Part shown: piece by piece, positions 11,063-23,354 of the stretch | Numbering within the stretch: the stretch's first letter is position 1 | How the letters are laid out: each line of letters starts with the position of its first letter | Made by a program: the position numbers and the translations under genes | The notes under the pieces: generated by a model | Database searches by the model: none | What the model was told of the DNA's origin: nothing | What the model saw: the letters and a program-made list of their open reading frames with translations, nothing else | Assembly (NCBI GenBank): GCA_036924285.1 | Contig: JAYKYS010000010.1 | Span: forward strand, 14,173,001-14,237,000 | Source: Asterella californica | Taxonomy: Eukaryota > Streptophyta > Marchantiopsida > Marchantiales > Aytoniaceae | Length of the DNA: 64,000 bases | Direction: 5' to 3'

Positions 11063-12748
11063 TAGAGTACATGCAAGCTTTCCTAATTTTCAGAGGTTAG
11101 TTCAGTTCCACCATATGGGATAATAACAAGTTACAGGGGATAATAATAACAATGGCCATATGGGATACTAACAAGTTAATTTCTCCAGTTCAATAAATGT
11201 TTGCTAAAAGTTTTCTAATTGCGATTGTACATTATTTCCAACTCAAAAGATACTGAAGTCTTTTTAACTCTTACAACCTCTCCCATATAGTGATATGTTT
11301 ACATTTTTCATATTTGAACCATTCAAACTTTCTTCCATTCTCGATGAAGGTTTTGTATTTCACTTCTCCTGAAGATGGAATAATTCGAATTACGATCCAA
11401 GTGTTCAAGTCGGATAATAATTGTCGACTACATGTCAGTGACTGAACCGTATACTTCAGTCCAGTGATACGTTGCATCCCATCATATACTAATGTTTATA
11501 AGAGATAAAAATGATATATGTATACTGAAAAACATGATGTGACATGTTAAACAAAGTCCAAACTATATTAGAGTCATCCTTCTCTTTATTTTCTCCATCC
11601 TATTTACTTTCTGTCTAACTATCTTTGAGCTATATGCTAATCTTTTCCTCCTATTTTTGATAGGAGATTACTAAATTTACTAGATCTATCATTTCCAAAT
11701 GATAGATCTCGGTTCTCCTCTTATAAATGTATGAAATTTTATTTTAAGAATTTTTAAGAATGCCGTTTCATTTGTCGACTTTACACTTACTTTTAATGGT
11801 TGCAATTTATTGTTGTCTTGTATGATGCAAACGATGAGATCAAACATTTTAAGATCTCATCTTCCTTAGTTCAAGTAAGTAAAGAGTTCTCCATCATGAC
11901 GGTGATATGTATACATCATTACATTTTGTTTCAGTGTGAGGTGATGTATGTATGAGAAAGCGTTATCGATTTTTAAATTCTTTAAATTTCTTGAGTATAT
12001 ATATCGTATGTTCAACTTCTTCCATCAATTAAGAAACAATATCTAGAATATCAGGTAGAGAGATTTTTTAATCCTCTTTTGTTTCCACTTAAAGAGTGTT
12101 AACTCTTGGCATTACAGTATCCTCTGGGTCAGATTCGTCAGTACGACTGTACCTCAATATGTTGTACCAAACGTAAGACATTTCAGATGGAACCCTAAAC
12201 CCTAAATCTCTTTATGTAGAAGTAGTTTCAAAATTATTCCGATGACATAATGACACTTTGATGAGATTGTTATAAAGCATGTCAGGATTATCTTATGACA
12301 AATCAATTAGTTCTTAATCTCAAAGAAACGAGATTAAGATGGATGAATCGACTGTGTAGAATATCCTACACCTTTAGTAAGGTTTTCGTTTTCTTAGTGG
12401 CTCAACAAATACATGGTAGAAATTATCATTTATAAATTATTATTTGTATATCCACATCCAAATATCTGGATATGGAAATACAAATAAAAAAACTATATAA
12501 GAACTTTTGGTTAATTCATAATTTATTTACTCTAGATTCATCATCTCATTCTGTTGATGCAATCATTATATGGCTTAGAGTTTAATATCTTGTCTAGCCA
12601 TTACCACTTACAGTCAAACATTATATCGTTCTTTTTACCCATGAAACACTAGGATTCTAGGAGCACTATCCTTTGTCCTCACTCATCTCATTCTTCTTAG
12701 TATAGATTTTTTGGAACTCCATTTGATTTCCTCACTTCCAAGCTGTTC
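11063..12748 (-). other. Probable remains of a copia internal region; no intact gene
   Basis: This lies on the internal side of the primer-binding site at 12749. The minus strand right after that site offers an ATG at about 12723 (MEFQKIYTKKN), as expected for gag. Only short frames survive further in (for example 11271-11477). It is assigned by position rather than by recognised domains. Confidence 0.3.
12191..12207. repeat. Short telomere-type repeat (telo-box)
   Basis: AACCCTAAACCCTAAAT contains two overlapping CCCTAAA units, the plant telomere sequence and also the telo-box motif. It is too short to mark a former chromosome end. Confidence 0.5.
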
Positions 12749-12760
12749 GTTATGATACCA
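12749..12760 (-). other. Primer-binding site of a copia-type element
   Basis: Read on the minus strand this is TGGTATCATAAC, close to the plant initiator-Met tRNA primer site (TGGTATCAGAGC). It directly abuts the LTR end at 12761. Confidence 0.6.
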
Positions 12761-13564
12761 TGTTGGATAAACTCAAGCATTATTATCACTCATCTGGACA
12801 CTCTAAGCACACCCCATAAGAAAGAGAGAGAGAATGAATTCTAACAAATAGAGAGAGAGAAAAAGAAAGAATTCTAACAAATAAAGTTAACACTTTATGT
12901 TTCTCGGGTTAAGCTATGGCGGAGGGCTGCAACTTTAACACCGTTTGTTATAAAGAGATGCATTATAGTTTCTGGTTATGGTTTAATCGTATAGGAGTGA
13001 ATGAGTATTATCTTCTTCTTTAATGTAAAGTTATGGAAATGTTATCTTTTACATAACTATAGTACATGAATTTATATCTCCACACTCCAGGGTAATTCCT
13101 TTTAAACAATTCGGTCTAACGGTTAGACGGATTTACAATAGTCATTCATGTTTCCACAGTTTGAACTGGCTGCTGCCCTTAGGAATATGCTTGGTTACGA
13201 GGAACACATTATTTTGCATAGTTTGGAGAGAAAATTGAGAAGTAAACTTATAAACACGAGAGAACAGATGAACTCTATAAAAATTATTTTGTATAGGTTT
13301 TTTAATTATTATTTAATTATTTGAAATATTTGAAATATTTGAAATATTATATTATATTTGATGATATTTCAATCATTCTGTCTACTATATTTTGTACTAG
13401 AGAGTATTATGTTCATTAGTAATTCTATGATTAGATTTCTTATATAATATATAAAAGAAGACGAATACTATGAAATAAAGTATGTTTCTTGAGGAATGTA
13501 CTTAGCATTTTAAAAAATTAATCTTGAATTGATTGATAGTTATCTACACATCCATATTCTAACA
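12761..13564 (-). mobile_element. Copia-type 5' LTR (minus orientation)
   Basis: It begins TGTTGGATAAACTC and ends at ATTCTAACA, so the ends are near-inverted (TGTTGGA / TCTAACA) as in plant Ty1/copia LTRs, and an initiator-Met primer site adjoins. It contains GA-rich runs at about 12820-12890 with the phrase GAATTCTAACAAATA twice. No partner LTR is seen, so the element is truncated. The outer end (13564) is the less certain boundary. Confidence 0.55.
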
Positions 13565-13919
13565 GTCTAGAATGCAGAGCTCGTCGAGAAGAGCGACTTC
13601 ATACTTTCGGTTTCGAGAAAAAACGTTATAGGCGATAGTTAGTACAAGTCTTAAGCTGTAAAAAGTGCGAAAGAGGGAAATCTATCGATTCTAGCTCGTG
13701 ACTCGGATCCATGATCTGACAGCATGAGTGCGTAGGTGTTTGTGAGTACTATAGTTTTGACTCCTCATTCACTAGAAACGGAGTTGTACAGAGAAGTTAG
13801 TGTAGGAAAAGCTAGTAAAGAGTGTACAGAAAATTTTCCTAAGGATATGTACAAACTTTGTTTATCTTTTTAACGGAACCACATGCAATCCCAGTGATAG
13901 TGCGCCTGCCTAGGAGGAA
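13565..13919. other. Spacer between two LTRs, nothing recognised
   Basis: Mixed-composition DNA with no open frame of note and no repeat that I could detect. Confidence 0.5.
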
Positions 13920-14640
13920 TTCCCCTTGGCCTGTGTTTCCTGTTTCGGCATGTTGGCCTCTTGGAAAGGAGTCTATGTTGGATATGCAGCCACGTCTTGC
14001 ATATCTAAGGACGGGAGACCAGTATCTCTCTTAATCATGGGCTTCCTGGCCCGAGCCTCCGCATGCCACCTTGAATATACCATGGGAAATACCTGGTGCG
14101 CATATCGGGGGCTGTAAGTCTTGTGGGGCAGCCCCATAAGAATAGGGACTTCTGCTTACATTAGATGACTTGTGGTATATTCAGGGTGGCATCAAGATGA
14201 CATCAAGAGCACGGGAAACTTTTATTAATTAAGGGGTCAGCTTAGCTAAGAGGCTGCTTTGATAAGTAGTTATACGTATAAGGACAATAGGAGGCCAGCT
14301 TAGCTAAGGGCTTATCTTTTAGGTAAATCAACGTATGGCAGTTTTTGACCGGGACTTTTATTAAGAACTGATAGAGGAGAGAGGAGACGTGCGCATGAGA
14401 GAGAGGAAAGATTTTTTACAATTGAAGACTTTGATGATAGAATCGACACTGAAATTAAGATTATTGAGTCTTGAAAGACCTGTGTGTGTGTATCTGAGTG
14501 TTTGATTTGCATTTGGTGGACGCAAGAGACAGAATTTTGAGTTCTCATCGTCTGCAACAATCTGTGTTCTTTTTTATCGTTCTCTTGATCAATCACAGTC
14601 AGGAGATCCGCCCTACCCAAGAAAGACTCTCGTCGTGACA
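13920..14640 (+). mobile_element. 5' LTR of gypsy copy A2 (left end approximate)
   Basis: The right end is fixed by CTCTCGTCGTGACA at 14627-14640, five bases before the primer site. It matches the LTR end of gypsy A (CTCTCGCCTCGACA, minus strand at 38046). Inside are two CAGCTTAGCTAAG copies (about 14231 and 14295) and an inverted pair (CCACCTTGAATATACCA near 14070, TGGTATATTCAGGGTGG near 14172). The left boundary is a guess from content. Confidence 0.55.
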
Positions 14641-14645
14641 TCATC

Positions 14646-14663
14646 TGGTGCTTCCACTGAGAG
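14646..14663 (+). other. Primer-binding site of gypsy A2
   Basis: TGGTGCTTCCACTGAGAG is identical to the site of gypsy A at 38021-38038 (minus). It starts with TGG, as expected for pairing with a tRNA 3' CCA. I could not name the tRNA. Confidence 0.6.
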
Positions 14664-14709
14664 CTATTGGGGTGATTGATTTGGAAGATTGATTAGATTG
14701 AGTGAGAAA

Positions 14710-15660
14710 ATGGATCACAGTGTGTCGTACAAGGTGTGGCTGCTGCTCAAGATGCTCTTGTTCAGGGGAGTCCTGATCAAGATGGGATTGGCTCTCAAGG
14801 AGGACCTATGGTAGTTCCAACAACAATAGCACAGCCGCTATAGACACATCTCAGATTCTTCAGGTGTTGGCTGCCCTGATTCAGCAGCAACCTGCAATTG
14901 GAGGAGCTGAGCAGAAATCCACAAAGGCGTTACAAGCAATTGTTGATCGATGTGGACGATTTGATGAAAGAGACGTTACTAGATATCTGTGGGACTATAG
15001 GTGAGATGGAGCTGGTCAGAGCACCTGAAGTTGAGGCAATTTTGAGCTTTGAGTTGACTGTTGTCTCTAAACTAAGAGAGAATGTGAGAATTCTACAGAG
15101 GAGACATCTAGGTGGATGGACTCTATTTGAACGTGCATTGAGAGAAGAGTTTCTAGAAGAGGATTCTGAAAGAGTCACCAGAAGAACCCTCATGGATTGG
15201 ATAGAACGTCAGCCTGGACGTTCCATGGGATTGAATGAGGTGATTCGTGAATTTGAGAAGAGGTACTCTCAGCTTTCTGGTCTAGAGAGGTTGACGCTGG
15301 ATGCTAGGAAGACGGAGTTGTTCTTAGGTGCTATGGATGAGTTAAAAACAGACAGACTTTGTTTCATGTTAGCTGATCGTGGAGCAGAATAGGGAGTTAC
15401 ATATGAGGTGGAGGAGAGTGGAAGAAGCAGTATCTACTCTAGACAACGTCGTGGTAGGATGACAGTGATAATACCTCAGGCACCTATAGTGATTCCTCAA
15501 GCACCTGTAGTGGTTCCCCGAGCGCATGTAGTGCCTATCCCAGCACAGAAAAGACCTAGACAGCAGCAACGACCTGCTGAGAACAGAAATCAGAATAACC
15601 TTTTCTCTTTTCTCTTTTCGCATGGGTCGATCTTCGATCTTTTGTATGTTATTCAATAGA
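14710..15660 (+). pseudogene. Gypsy A2 gag, frameshifted and truncated
   Basis: The best frame, 14898-15392, matches gypsy A gag along its length: both have REEFLEEDSERVTRRTL, a following WIE/WVE-QPGR and LCFMLADR. Upstream, STKALQAIVDRCGRF is readable in another frame near 14917-14964, so a deletion shifts the frame near 15000. A stop at 15390 precedes a last piece (15408-15659) rich in P, I and V that ends in a QNQN-like stretch. The PIPAQ wording there shows that the two gag frames of element A were once continuous. After about 15600 similarity ends abruptly: zinc knuckle, protease and pol are missing. Confidence 0.8.
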
Positions 15661-17292
15661 ATCATTCTATTATCCTGGTTCTTTTCATCGATATAACATT
15701 CCTGAGTGATATGAAAATTTTGATTATAAATGTGGCATCATTTATTATTCTTTCTATCTCTTGAGTAATCATTTTAAGTAATCTTGGAACAGCTTCCTTG
15801 ATTCTGTTCGGTGTTTCGACCATCATTCTTTTCATCTTCTCTATTGCATGTCCTCTCTTTTCAGATCTCTACACTCTCGTTTTCTTCTATGAGTTTTCTT
15901 ATTGTCATCACTATTATCTTCGTCTTAGTCTGGTTCCTGATATTTGTATCGATCCACTTCTTCTTCGTTAGACCCGTTCCTTAGAGCTATTGAGTACTGA
16001 CGGTGTCAAAGTCTCTCCTCGAACTCATCTGCATTCGCATATCCTCGTTCTTCAATTGCATACAAGTCTTTCTTCATGATCGCATTTCTTAGTCATATTA
16101 TTCTACGTCAATGGGTACTTTTGAAAGTCTTCTGTTTTAGAATGGATCCTAAATTTCTTCTACTCGTGGAAGTGGTCCTCGGATATTCGATATTTGTCTG
16201 ATATTTTAGAAAATCGTATCTGACGAGATAGTATCATCTTGTCCTACAATTGATTGTGGTGGACTCGAGTTACTTTAATTAACTCATTGTGAATCAGATT
16301 CTACTAGTAGTTGTTGTAATATTGGTATCAAGATTTGTAAATCTTCATGCTTGGATAGTGATGTTTTCCTTTCGTCATTATTCAATGCTAAAAGAAAAGC
16401 ATGTAAGTCGTCATTGAATAACATCAATGCCTTTTCGATAAAAGTTCTTCCGACCGAGATTGATAAAGACTCCTAAAATGATATATATAGATTATTTTGA
16501 CTCCTCCAATCGGTGTATCTTCTGCCATTGATATTGATTATTTCGTAGTATTTCTTTGCCATCTCTCTTTTTGCTTCTTTACCACATTCGTCAATCTCTC
16601 GCTGGACTCATCAAGTTTATCCATGTACCATTCTTATATACCTGAATCTTGATATCTACTACGTCTAAGAATATTTTAATAGTAATTCTTATGTCTCCTT
16701 CCCTGGTGTTCTAATCATAAATTTTTTTGTACAAAATATTGTCATGTATAAGAGAGTATCATGTCTTGTCCGTCCGAGTTTAGATGGATGAGAAATTATC
16801 AGGACAACAAGACTTTATATGGTCTTGGTGGTGCGTACGGAATTGCTGGTATTGTTAAGTATTCACGTTCCCTTATGTTGATTCTTCTGATCCATTGTCA
16901 CAAATTCTTGAATTCTCTCCGATTCATTTCTCTCGTCGTTTCTTTTCATTTTTCTTCTGATTTTCTTTCTTGATCATCTCAGAGATTTATCCCATGTGCT
17001 TCTAATTCTACTTCTGGATCCGCTCCTTCACCATCGTGTGTGCACTCTGAAAATTTTGTGTGATTCGAATGTTATGCTTTTGAGTTTCACAGCATGATCG
17101 TCAAAATGTTCCTCGGATGTATGTTCATCCAATACGCCAGACACATCTACCGGACTTCTGGTAGTGCCAAAAATACAATGTCTTCGTATAGAATAATTTT
17201 TATCATTTTTCTTTACATTCGCGATTTCAAGAGACATTCGTATACATATCAAGTGCAACAAAGGTCACCCAAAACTACAAATCTTCTAGTAG
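15661..17292. other. Pyrimidine-rich DNA, probable decayed minus-strand element, no intact gene
   Basis: Composition resembles 7.6-9.9 kb (plus strand rich in CT), suggesting eroded coding DNA on the minus strand, but no domain is readable. The join with A2 gag at about 15600-15660 looks like a breakpoint. Confidence 0.35.
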
Positions 17293-17334
17293 TATGTAGT
17301 GGACGAGTTACCATTAATTCGTCCACTACATACT
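17293..17334. repeat. Perfect 15-bp inverted repeat, 12-base loop
   Basis: GTATGTAGTGGACGA at 17293-17307 pairs exactly with TCGTCCACTACATAC at 17320-17334. It could be a terminator-like or foldback structure; no gene is attached. Confidence 0.9.
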
Positions 17335-17699
17335 TGCCCCGAATGTTTCCGAATATATGAAGTGTCTGAATCAATTGACCTTACGAACTGTACGTATTAC
17401 TAAGATATTTGAAGCTAAGATAATCCGAGTATACGAGACTCCCAGAAAACCAAAACATACGAGACTCCCGACTAATCTAACTTGTACTTCTCAATCAGTT
17501 ATCGGAAGTCCCATTGTCCTCTTATCCTGTCTTGCCCCCTCTGCTGGCTACTCTCCGATGCTGCTCCTTTGTTTTTCAACCAGCTGGGACAGTCCCCACA
17601 ACTGTGTCCCTAGACCCCTCTTCTACCACTGCCCACCTTCCATCCTTTGTGCTTCCTGTATCCCGTGTATATTATAGGCTTCTTCTGTTCCTTGTCCAC

Positions 17700-18445
17700 A
17701 CACTCGTGATGTGCCAGTTGAACCGACGCTAGATTTACGATGGGAGCTTCTCCAATGGGCTACGTTATGGCGGATTCTCTCCAACTCAGTTCTTCCTAGG
17801 CGTGGCGACATCTTCATCTGGAGGCTACTACACCGTGTTTCTTCATGGTTCTCGAGCGACACTACTGCTCGGACTCCTCAGACGTGTGGCATGTTCAAAC
17901 CCAAGAGAGAACACGTTCTTTCATTGCCCTGTCCAAACCCAAGAGAGAACACGTTCTTTCATTGCCCTGTCCGCATTTGACTCTGGATCCAACTTGGTCA
18001 ATGCTTCCCAACGCTGGAGGCTGCCTTACAAGTACAAATGAACTTCTCGACGCGCGGCGAGAATAACAGAAATACCAAGCAGAGAACTCCGATGGAGAGA
18101 AGCCTCGAGTCGATGGTGAATTGGGCGATGCTGGTGCTCCGCGATGAGGGCGGCAGGACGACGGAGAAGACGAGCCGCGAGAGTGGAGCGCGCGGCAGGG
18201 TGAGAAGGGCACTCGTTGTGCTGCGCGGGCTAGAGCGAGCATGAGCTGTAGCGTTAGGGATTCGGGGAAGGATAGTAAGGGGGGGATTGGGCTCCCGACA
18301 TCGCTGATTAACCCGGGGAGGGGAAATGGTGGAGCTAGCAGGGTGACTGCGTGTAACCGGGTGGCTCCCTTTTGCCTGAAATAAATTCGTCCCGGCCCAC
18401 TGCGGCGGGTTAAGGGTTTACAAAAAAAATAAAAAATATACAAGT
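17700..18445 (+). mobile_element. LINE 3' end with zinc-binding RT-associated region, 5'-truncated
   Basis: The frame at 17711-17980 contains WELLQWATLWRIL, then DIFIWRLLHR, then TPQTC and a HCP-type ending. This is the layout of the zinc-binding domain that follows the RT in plant LINEs (W..LWR, F.WRLLH, C..C...H.F..C). A 38-bp duplication breaks the finger. A GC-rich 3' UTR follows, ending in an A-rich tail (about 18420-18440). The RT itself is absent, consistent with 5' truncation. Confidence 0.6.
17896..17971. repeat. Exact 38-bp tandem duplication
   Basis: 17896-17933 is repeated without change at 17934-17971 (unit begins CAAACCCAAGAGAGAACACG). It lies inside the LINE zinc finger and shifts its frame. 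Exact identity points to a recent event or an assembly slip. Confidence 0.95.
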
Positions 18446-19075
18446 GAACAAGTAATCTTTACACTCTTTACTCCACCCAATATATGACTTACGCTTCATC
18501 ACTTGGCCAGACCTTCTTTTGGGATTTTCTTAATCTGTCAAATTTTCTGGTCTCGTAGATGTCAATGGTACTTTCAGCGCACTGCCCCCTCCTCTTTCGC
18601 TCTATCAGCCTCTTCACTCAACGATTCACCTCATTCGACTCCTCCAGCGACCCGGGCTCACAAATTATCTCTTTTTCGACTAGTTCAGCACGACCTACTT
18701 CAGGCCTGGGCAAGGATTCGCGCTTGCAGTTTGGTATTAGCCTTTGTTTGCTCTAAGGAGGTGATGCATATCCGTCCATAAAACCCCAAGTTTTCTCCAC
18801 TTGAGGTGGCACCGGGCCACTGGGCCACTGGGGACGATTTAGTGGCATTTACCTTATGCGTTATTTTTTCCTGCCCTTCACGAAGTCTCTTGCACTAATG
18901 TAGCATTTCCCGCTCCCCCCGTTAAACATCCTCTGGGGGAGTTGGGGGCTGCGGACTGCAATTCATCGGCTGGCGCCTTTCTGTATGTTTCTGGCTTTCT
19001 GTGCTGGTGAAGTTCTTCGGGTGTGCTGTCACCCTTCATCAAAATAGCAAAACAAACAAAATAAACAAACAGAAA
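18446..19075 (+). other. Possible second non-LTR element tail
   Basis: The stretch is GC-richer than its surroundings, has GGGCCACTGG twice near 18815, and ends in an A-rich tract (AAAACAAACAAAATAAAC, about 19046-19063). This looks like a retroposed 3' end, but no coding domain is readable. Confidence 0.3.
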
Positions 19076-20589
19076 AAATTTAAACGAACGTCATAAATGT
19101 CAAACCTGGGGTCTTAATCCCCAGCTTACCACAGGTGGAAAAAGCAGGATTCCAGCACCTATATTCTCCTGAAGTCCCAATACCGAACTGTGAAGACCAA
19201 GCCAGAGCTCTTCCACCTTTCTGATCTCGGATTAGACTCATCAAATCCGAGATTTGCAAGCCTTAGATGTCTTAGGATCGTCAACGACTCGACTGCGCCA
19301 AACGAACGCGTCCATATGAGACAGTCTGTCAAACTGGTTCGCGCTTGAACTCCGCTCGTAGTTCAGGATTAACTCAAAATAAATATGATGGCTCGTTTCG
19401 CAACTTATATTTCGTCTTTTCATATGGCTCGTTTTGCAACTCTGGGATCGTAAACGAATTCTCCAGATCGCCGTAAAGATATTCTGTCAGGCCCGATCAC
19501 GATTAGTTTAGGACTGAACTAACACAACCACGAGAAGCAACATCACGCACTTGACTTACCCCCACGCTGCGTTAAGAATGAAACCAGCATTCGCACCATA
19601 TCGCGTATTACTCATATATACTCCTAGCCCAATCAAATCACAGTTTGCTTCCCTCGACATAATTGTCGCTTTCTTCACGACGTGCCTCCACGGTTGTATA
19701 CATCCTCGAGGAGAGTGCGCAACAAGTCTCGTGTTTCCTCACATTCTCGCATCGAGCCTGTGGTTAACTCAAACCACAAGAGATAAATCCCATCTTGAAC
19801 CCTGACGAACATCAACGGACTTGATATTGGGCAACGTTTGAATTTCTTTACAAGAAGTATCACCGTCACACCGTGATACTGATTACTTGTTCACTACTGC
19901 ACTGAAAATAACAGAAAATAAATCTTTCTTCTGATCGGAAGTAGCACTTGTCATTTCTATCTTGCAGAACCATCCAAAAATGCATGGAGGGATGAGAAAC
20001 CCCAGACGGCCAACGATAAGTCAAGGACGGAACAACCAGTAACGATTCGCCCACGAACAGTCGCACGAATTTCTACGCCCACAATGCACAAACTGACAAG
20101 TAGTTTTCCACTTAGGCACCCACCCTCATTCAGGGGCGGCAGAACGGACAGGTAAAGAAGGGAACAAATAGGCGTGAGAAGTAATCTCACACTCCTCTAC
20201 AGAATGTATCGACCTTTATACTAGGTCCTTGCTTACCAGGAAAGACCTGCAATTGCAACTACACTAGGCATGACAGAAACGGAATCGAGACAAGGTGACT
20301 TGCGAGAGTGGCGCCAACTTAAACAACAGCAACTGAACAAGGAAAAATAACTGAAGACTTACAACAAACACTCCATACTAAGTAAAGGTTCCATTTCGAC
20401 TTCGCTTCGATTCTTGCGATACATCAAGATAAACCGAAAATGCAGAAAGATTCAAGAGCATTGCATTCACAGCAAAGATGGGTGCTGCTGAACGTTAGAA
20501 GGTGAATAAAGACTTCGACAGGAAACCAATATACTTTATAACAACTTGCCACAGGTTCGACCTGGAGAAGGCGCCCAACGACTCAGAGT

Positions 20590-20900
20590 AGAAATATATT
20601 TCGATCTATGTGGTTAGCAGCGCAATGCGAGAACTACCCACATACGTTTGACGCTAATTCATAAACACAAAGCCAGAGAAAGCATATAGCCAGGAGAACC
20701 AGGGAATTAATATACCCCAAAACTGCAAATTGGGGTATATTAATTCCCGAGGACAGAGTGGAAATAGATCACGGTCTACCTGTATAGCAGCGGAATGCAA
20801 GGACCATCACATACACTTGAAGAGTACCCACCAAATTGAACCCACAGAAGTACAAAGCCAGGAGAACGAAGGAGTAAAGTTTAAGCGGAAAACTGTATAA
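20590..20900. repeat. Diverged direct duplication flanking a hairpin
   Basis: A unit with CAGAGTAGAAATAT, TAGCAGCGCAATGC and AGCCAGGAGAACCAGGG (about 20585-20705) recurs as CAGAGTGGAAATAG, TAGCAGCGGAATGC and AGCCAGGAGAACGAAGG (about 20754-20877). Identity is moderate. The palindrome at 20702-20748 separates the copies. Confidence 0.7.
20702..20748. repeat. Perfect 19-bp inverted repeat, 9-base loop
   Basis: GGGAATTAATATACCCCAA at 20702-20720 pairs exactly with its complement at 20730-20748. Such a stem would be stable in RNA or extrude as a cruciform in DNA. Confidence 0.95.
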
Positions 20901-21343
20901 ACTGAAACACAGTGCTGGAAATATATAGCAAACGGCACATTTGCTAAAAGACAGGGTCCTCAAGCATAGAAGAACAAGATAGATTACCTCTACTAGATGG
21001 AGTCCAAGCTGCTCTATGCCTCTTGAACGTTCTAATGCGTACAAAAAAGACCGAGATCTTTAACCTCGCCCGAATGTGGTGAGAATAAATGAATGAGGGA
21101 GTGAAATAGTAACCTAAGAACGAATTAGGAAACAGAGGAGAGAGTGCTTCCTCTGTCATAAACCACCCGTACACAGTGCAATCAACAAGCATAGGTCCTC
21201 AATCCTGAAAACACTCGAACAGTTTCTGTTCACAGGTCACTGACACAGCTGTAGGTAATGAGTACCTAGGTGTACACCCAAGAATCTCCATACCACATAT
21301 ATAGCACGCCGAGCATGATGATATTCACACTTCTCTTTGCATG

Positions 21344-21760
21344 CACCTCAACCTCGTCTCTGATGAGAACGAAAGGTGACCAACCGACGTTGAAGACATT
21401 TCCAGCTCAGCAGGGCCGCAGATTAAGGAGTATTTATTTTGTTCCGAAACGCCTCTAGGTGAACTTGCCTCTTTCCCGACACAGTAGAAATATATAACAG
21501 AGAATCAGTTCATACACCCAATTACCAATAGTTTCCAATCAACTTGCGAATCACCTCAACCTCGTCTCTGATGAGAACGAAAGGTGACCAACCGACGTTG
21601 AAGACATTTCCAGCTCAGCAGGGCCGCAGAATTCAAGGAGTATCTATTTTGTTCCGAAACGCCTCTAGGTGAACTTGCCTCTTTCCCGACACAGTAGAAA
21701 TATATAATAGAGAATCAGTTCATACACCCAATTACCAATAGTTTCCAAACAACTTGCGAA
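21344..21760. repeat. 208-bp tandem duplication
   Basis: CACCTCAACCTCGTCTCTGA starts at 21344 and again at 21552, and both copies run to CAACTTGCGAA (ends 21550 and 21760). Differences are a 2-base indel after GGGCCGCAGA and a few substitutions, so the duplication is fairly recent. Confidence 0.93.
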
Positions 21761-23354
21761 GTCCAAAAGAAAAACTCCAAGCCGAATATAAGAGTACCAC
21801 TGTGATATGCGTGATGGTTCACAAAGACATCACACTATAAAGACCAGTTAAACAGAACAAATATGAAAACATATGCGTAACCGTCACAACTAGGGCAAGG
21901 CTTATCGACCGTCGAGCCGATCTTCGCACTTTGTAGCTAGTATGGAGAGAGTAAGTCAACAAGTGAAGAAATCTTGAGTTTACAGATGTCGTATTGTGGT
22001 AACAATCATTCTCAACGAGGCTCAAATGATATCATCAGCGTCCCGTCAACAACTAGTACTTCAGAAAGACACCGACAGAAAGACGCAACCACAAGAAGGA
22101 GAAAGACAACTACTCAACAAGCGATACTCATATTAACAAACTAAACCAAGAAATCGTCTAGGTATCATAAAACTGTCCTACAACGCTAACAGAAAAACGC
22201 TGGAGAATCAACATCAGACCAGAAACCTTACGCAAAATCACACCAGGTATCCACTCTTCAACACTAAGAGCAAACATCGGAATCATGACTCCCACCTCTG
22301 GCTAGCGGGAGCCCCGAGCCCCAAGTCGCTTCTGGACTGTCCAAGTCCCATCAGACCTGGGTGGTGCTGTTGCCAAACTGAACATTCAGACAGGAAGACA
22401 ATGCAGCCTGCACTCATACTGAATCGAACCTAATTCAACATACAGAAACCAGTTCTTGATAAAATTAGAAGGACCTCGGAGCCACCCCATATAAGGGCAT
22501 CGTAGATGGACAACAGTTATGTAACCGCAAAATATCTTAGCAAGATGTAATGCGTAGACACAGACAACAGCGCTCAGACGAACCAGCATCCGATGCAATC
22601 TCAAAGCAAGTAACACAAGTATCCTTGTTCCATGTTCTCTGAAAGACAAAGAGCGACAACAAATCCCTCTGTAAACATGAGCAACCTTTGCATAGTCACT
22701 TCAACCAACTTCCAGCGTGATACACCTATAGACGAGTCCAACTTCATCAAATATTATGCCATAGACCAATTACGTCAATGGTCCATGGAACTGAGTCCTC
22801 GGAGGCAGGTCATTGAGGGGATACAGCACAATGAGAAAGAGTCCTGAGGTGTATTATGGAAAAAAAGACTCAAGCCTTGGCAACGATGGACAAGATTGAC
22901 ACCACCCACACGGAAAAAACTGAAACCGAGAGCTGATGAAGAAGTTACTGAAAAATTGACTTCAACATTCCGCACATATTGGAAAGAGTGACTGCGTGAC
23001 TATCCTACACCTCATATTGGTACAGTAACCTGTTGTAAGCCCCATCCAAACGACACTTTAAAGCTCGTACTCGTTCACCTGTCTCGACTCGACCGTCCAC
23101 CGCTCAAAACCCTCCTCGGCATATTTGGCTCGCTAAGATACTATGAGTCGAGGGAGTAGCACCGAGTTGGTACCATGCAAGAACATATATCATAGTGATG
23201 CTATCAACGGGGAACTTCGTGACCTGACCCCGTATTCCAGGACACAATCTGAAGCTCCAAGCCATGCGGAATTTTACTCCCAAGGCGGTAAACTACACCA
23301 AAGACCCCACTATAAACCCCTGCTAAATGGGCACTAACGTATCGAGAGAAAATC

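Larger units (their letters stand above)
19076..23354. other. Long non-coding stretch with internal duplications
   Basis: Reading frames are short and unconvincing on both strands. The stretch holds a diverged duplication at about 20590-20900, a strong hairpin at 20702-20748 and a 208-bp tandem duplication at 21344-21760. Composition is more balanced than the AT-rich intergenic DNA, so it could be a non-coding transcript, a very long YLMG1 3' region or an unclassified repeat. Confidence 0.45.

Noticed and set aside
12191..12207. Former telomere or fusion point
   Set aside because: Only two units; telo-box words of this length occur by chance or in promoters.
17895..18443. 182-codon minus-strand frame
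   Set aside because: It is antisense to the LINE 3' end, crosses the 38-bp duplication and the A-rich tail, and has low-complexity S/R/P composition.
20551..20575. tRNA B-box (GGTTCGACC)
   Set aside because: No A-box at the right distance and no clover-leaf.
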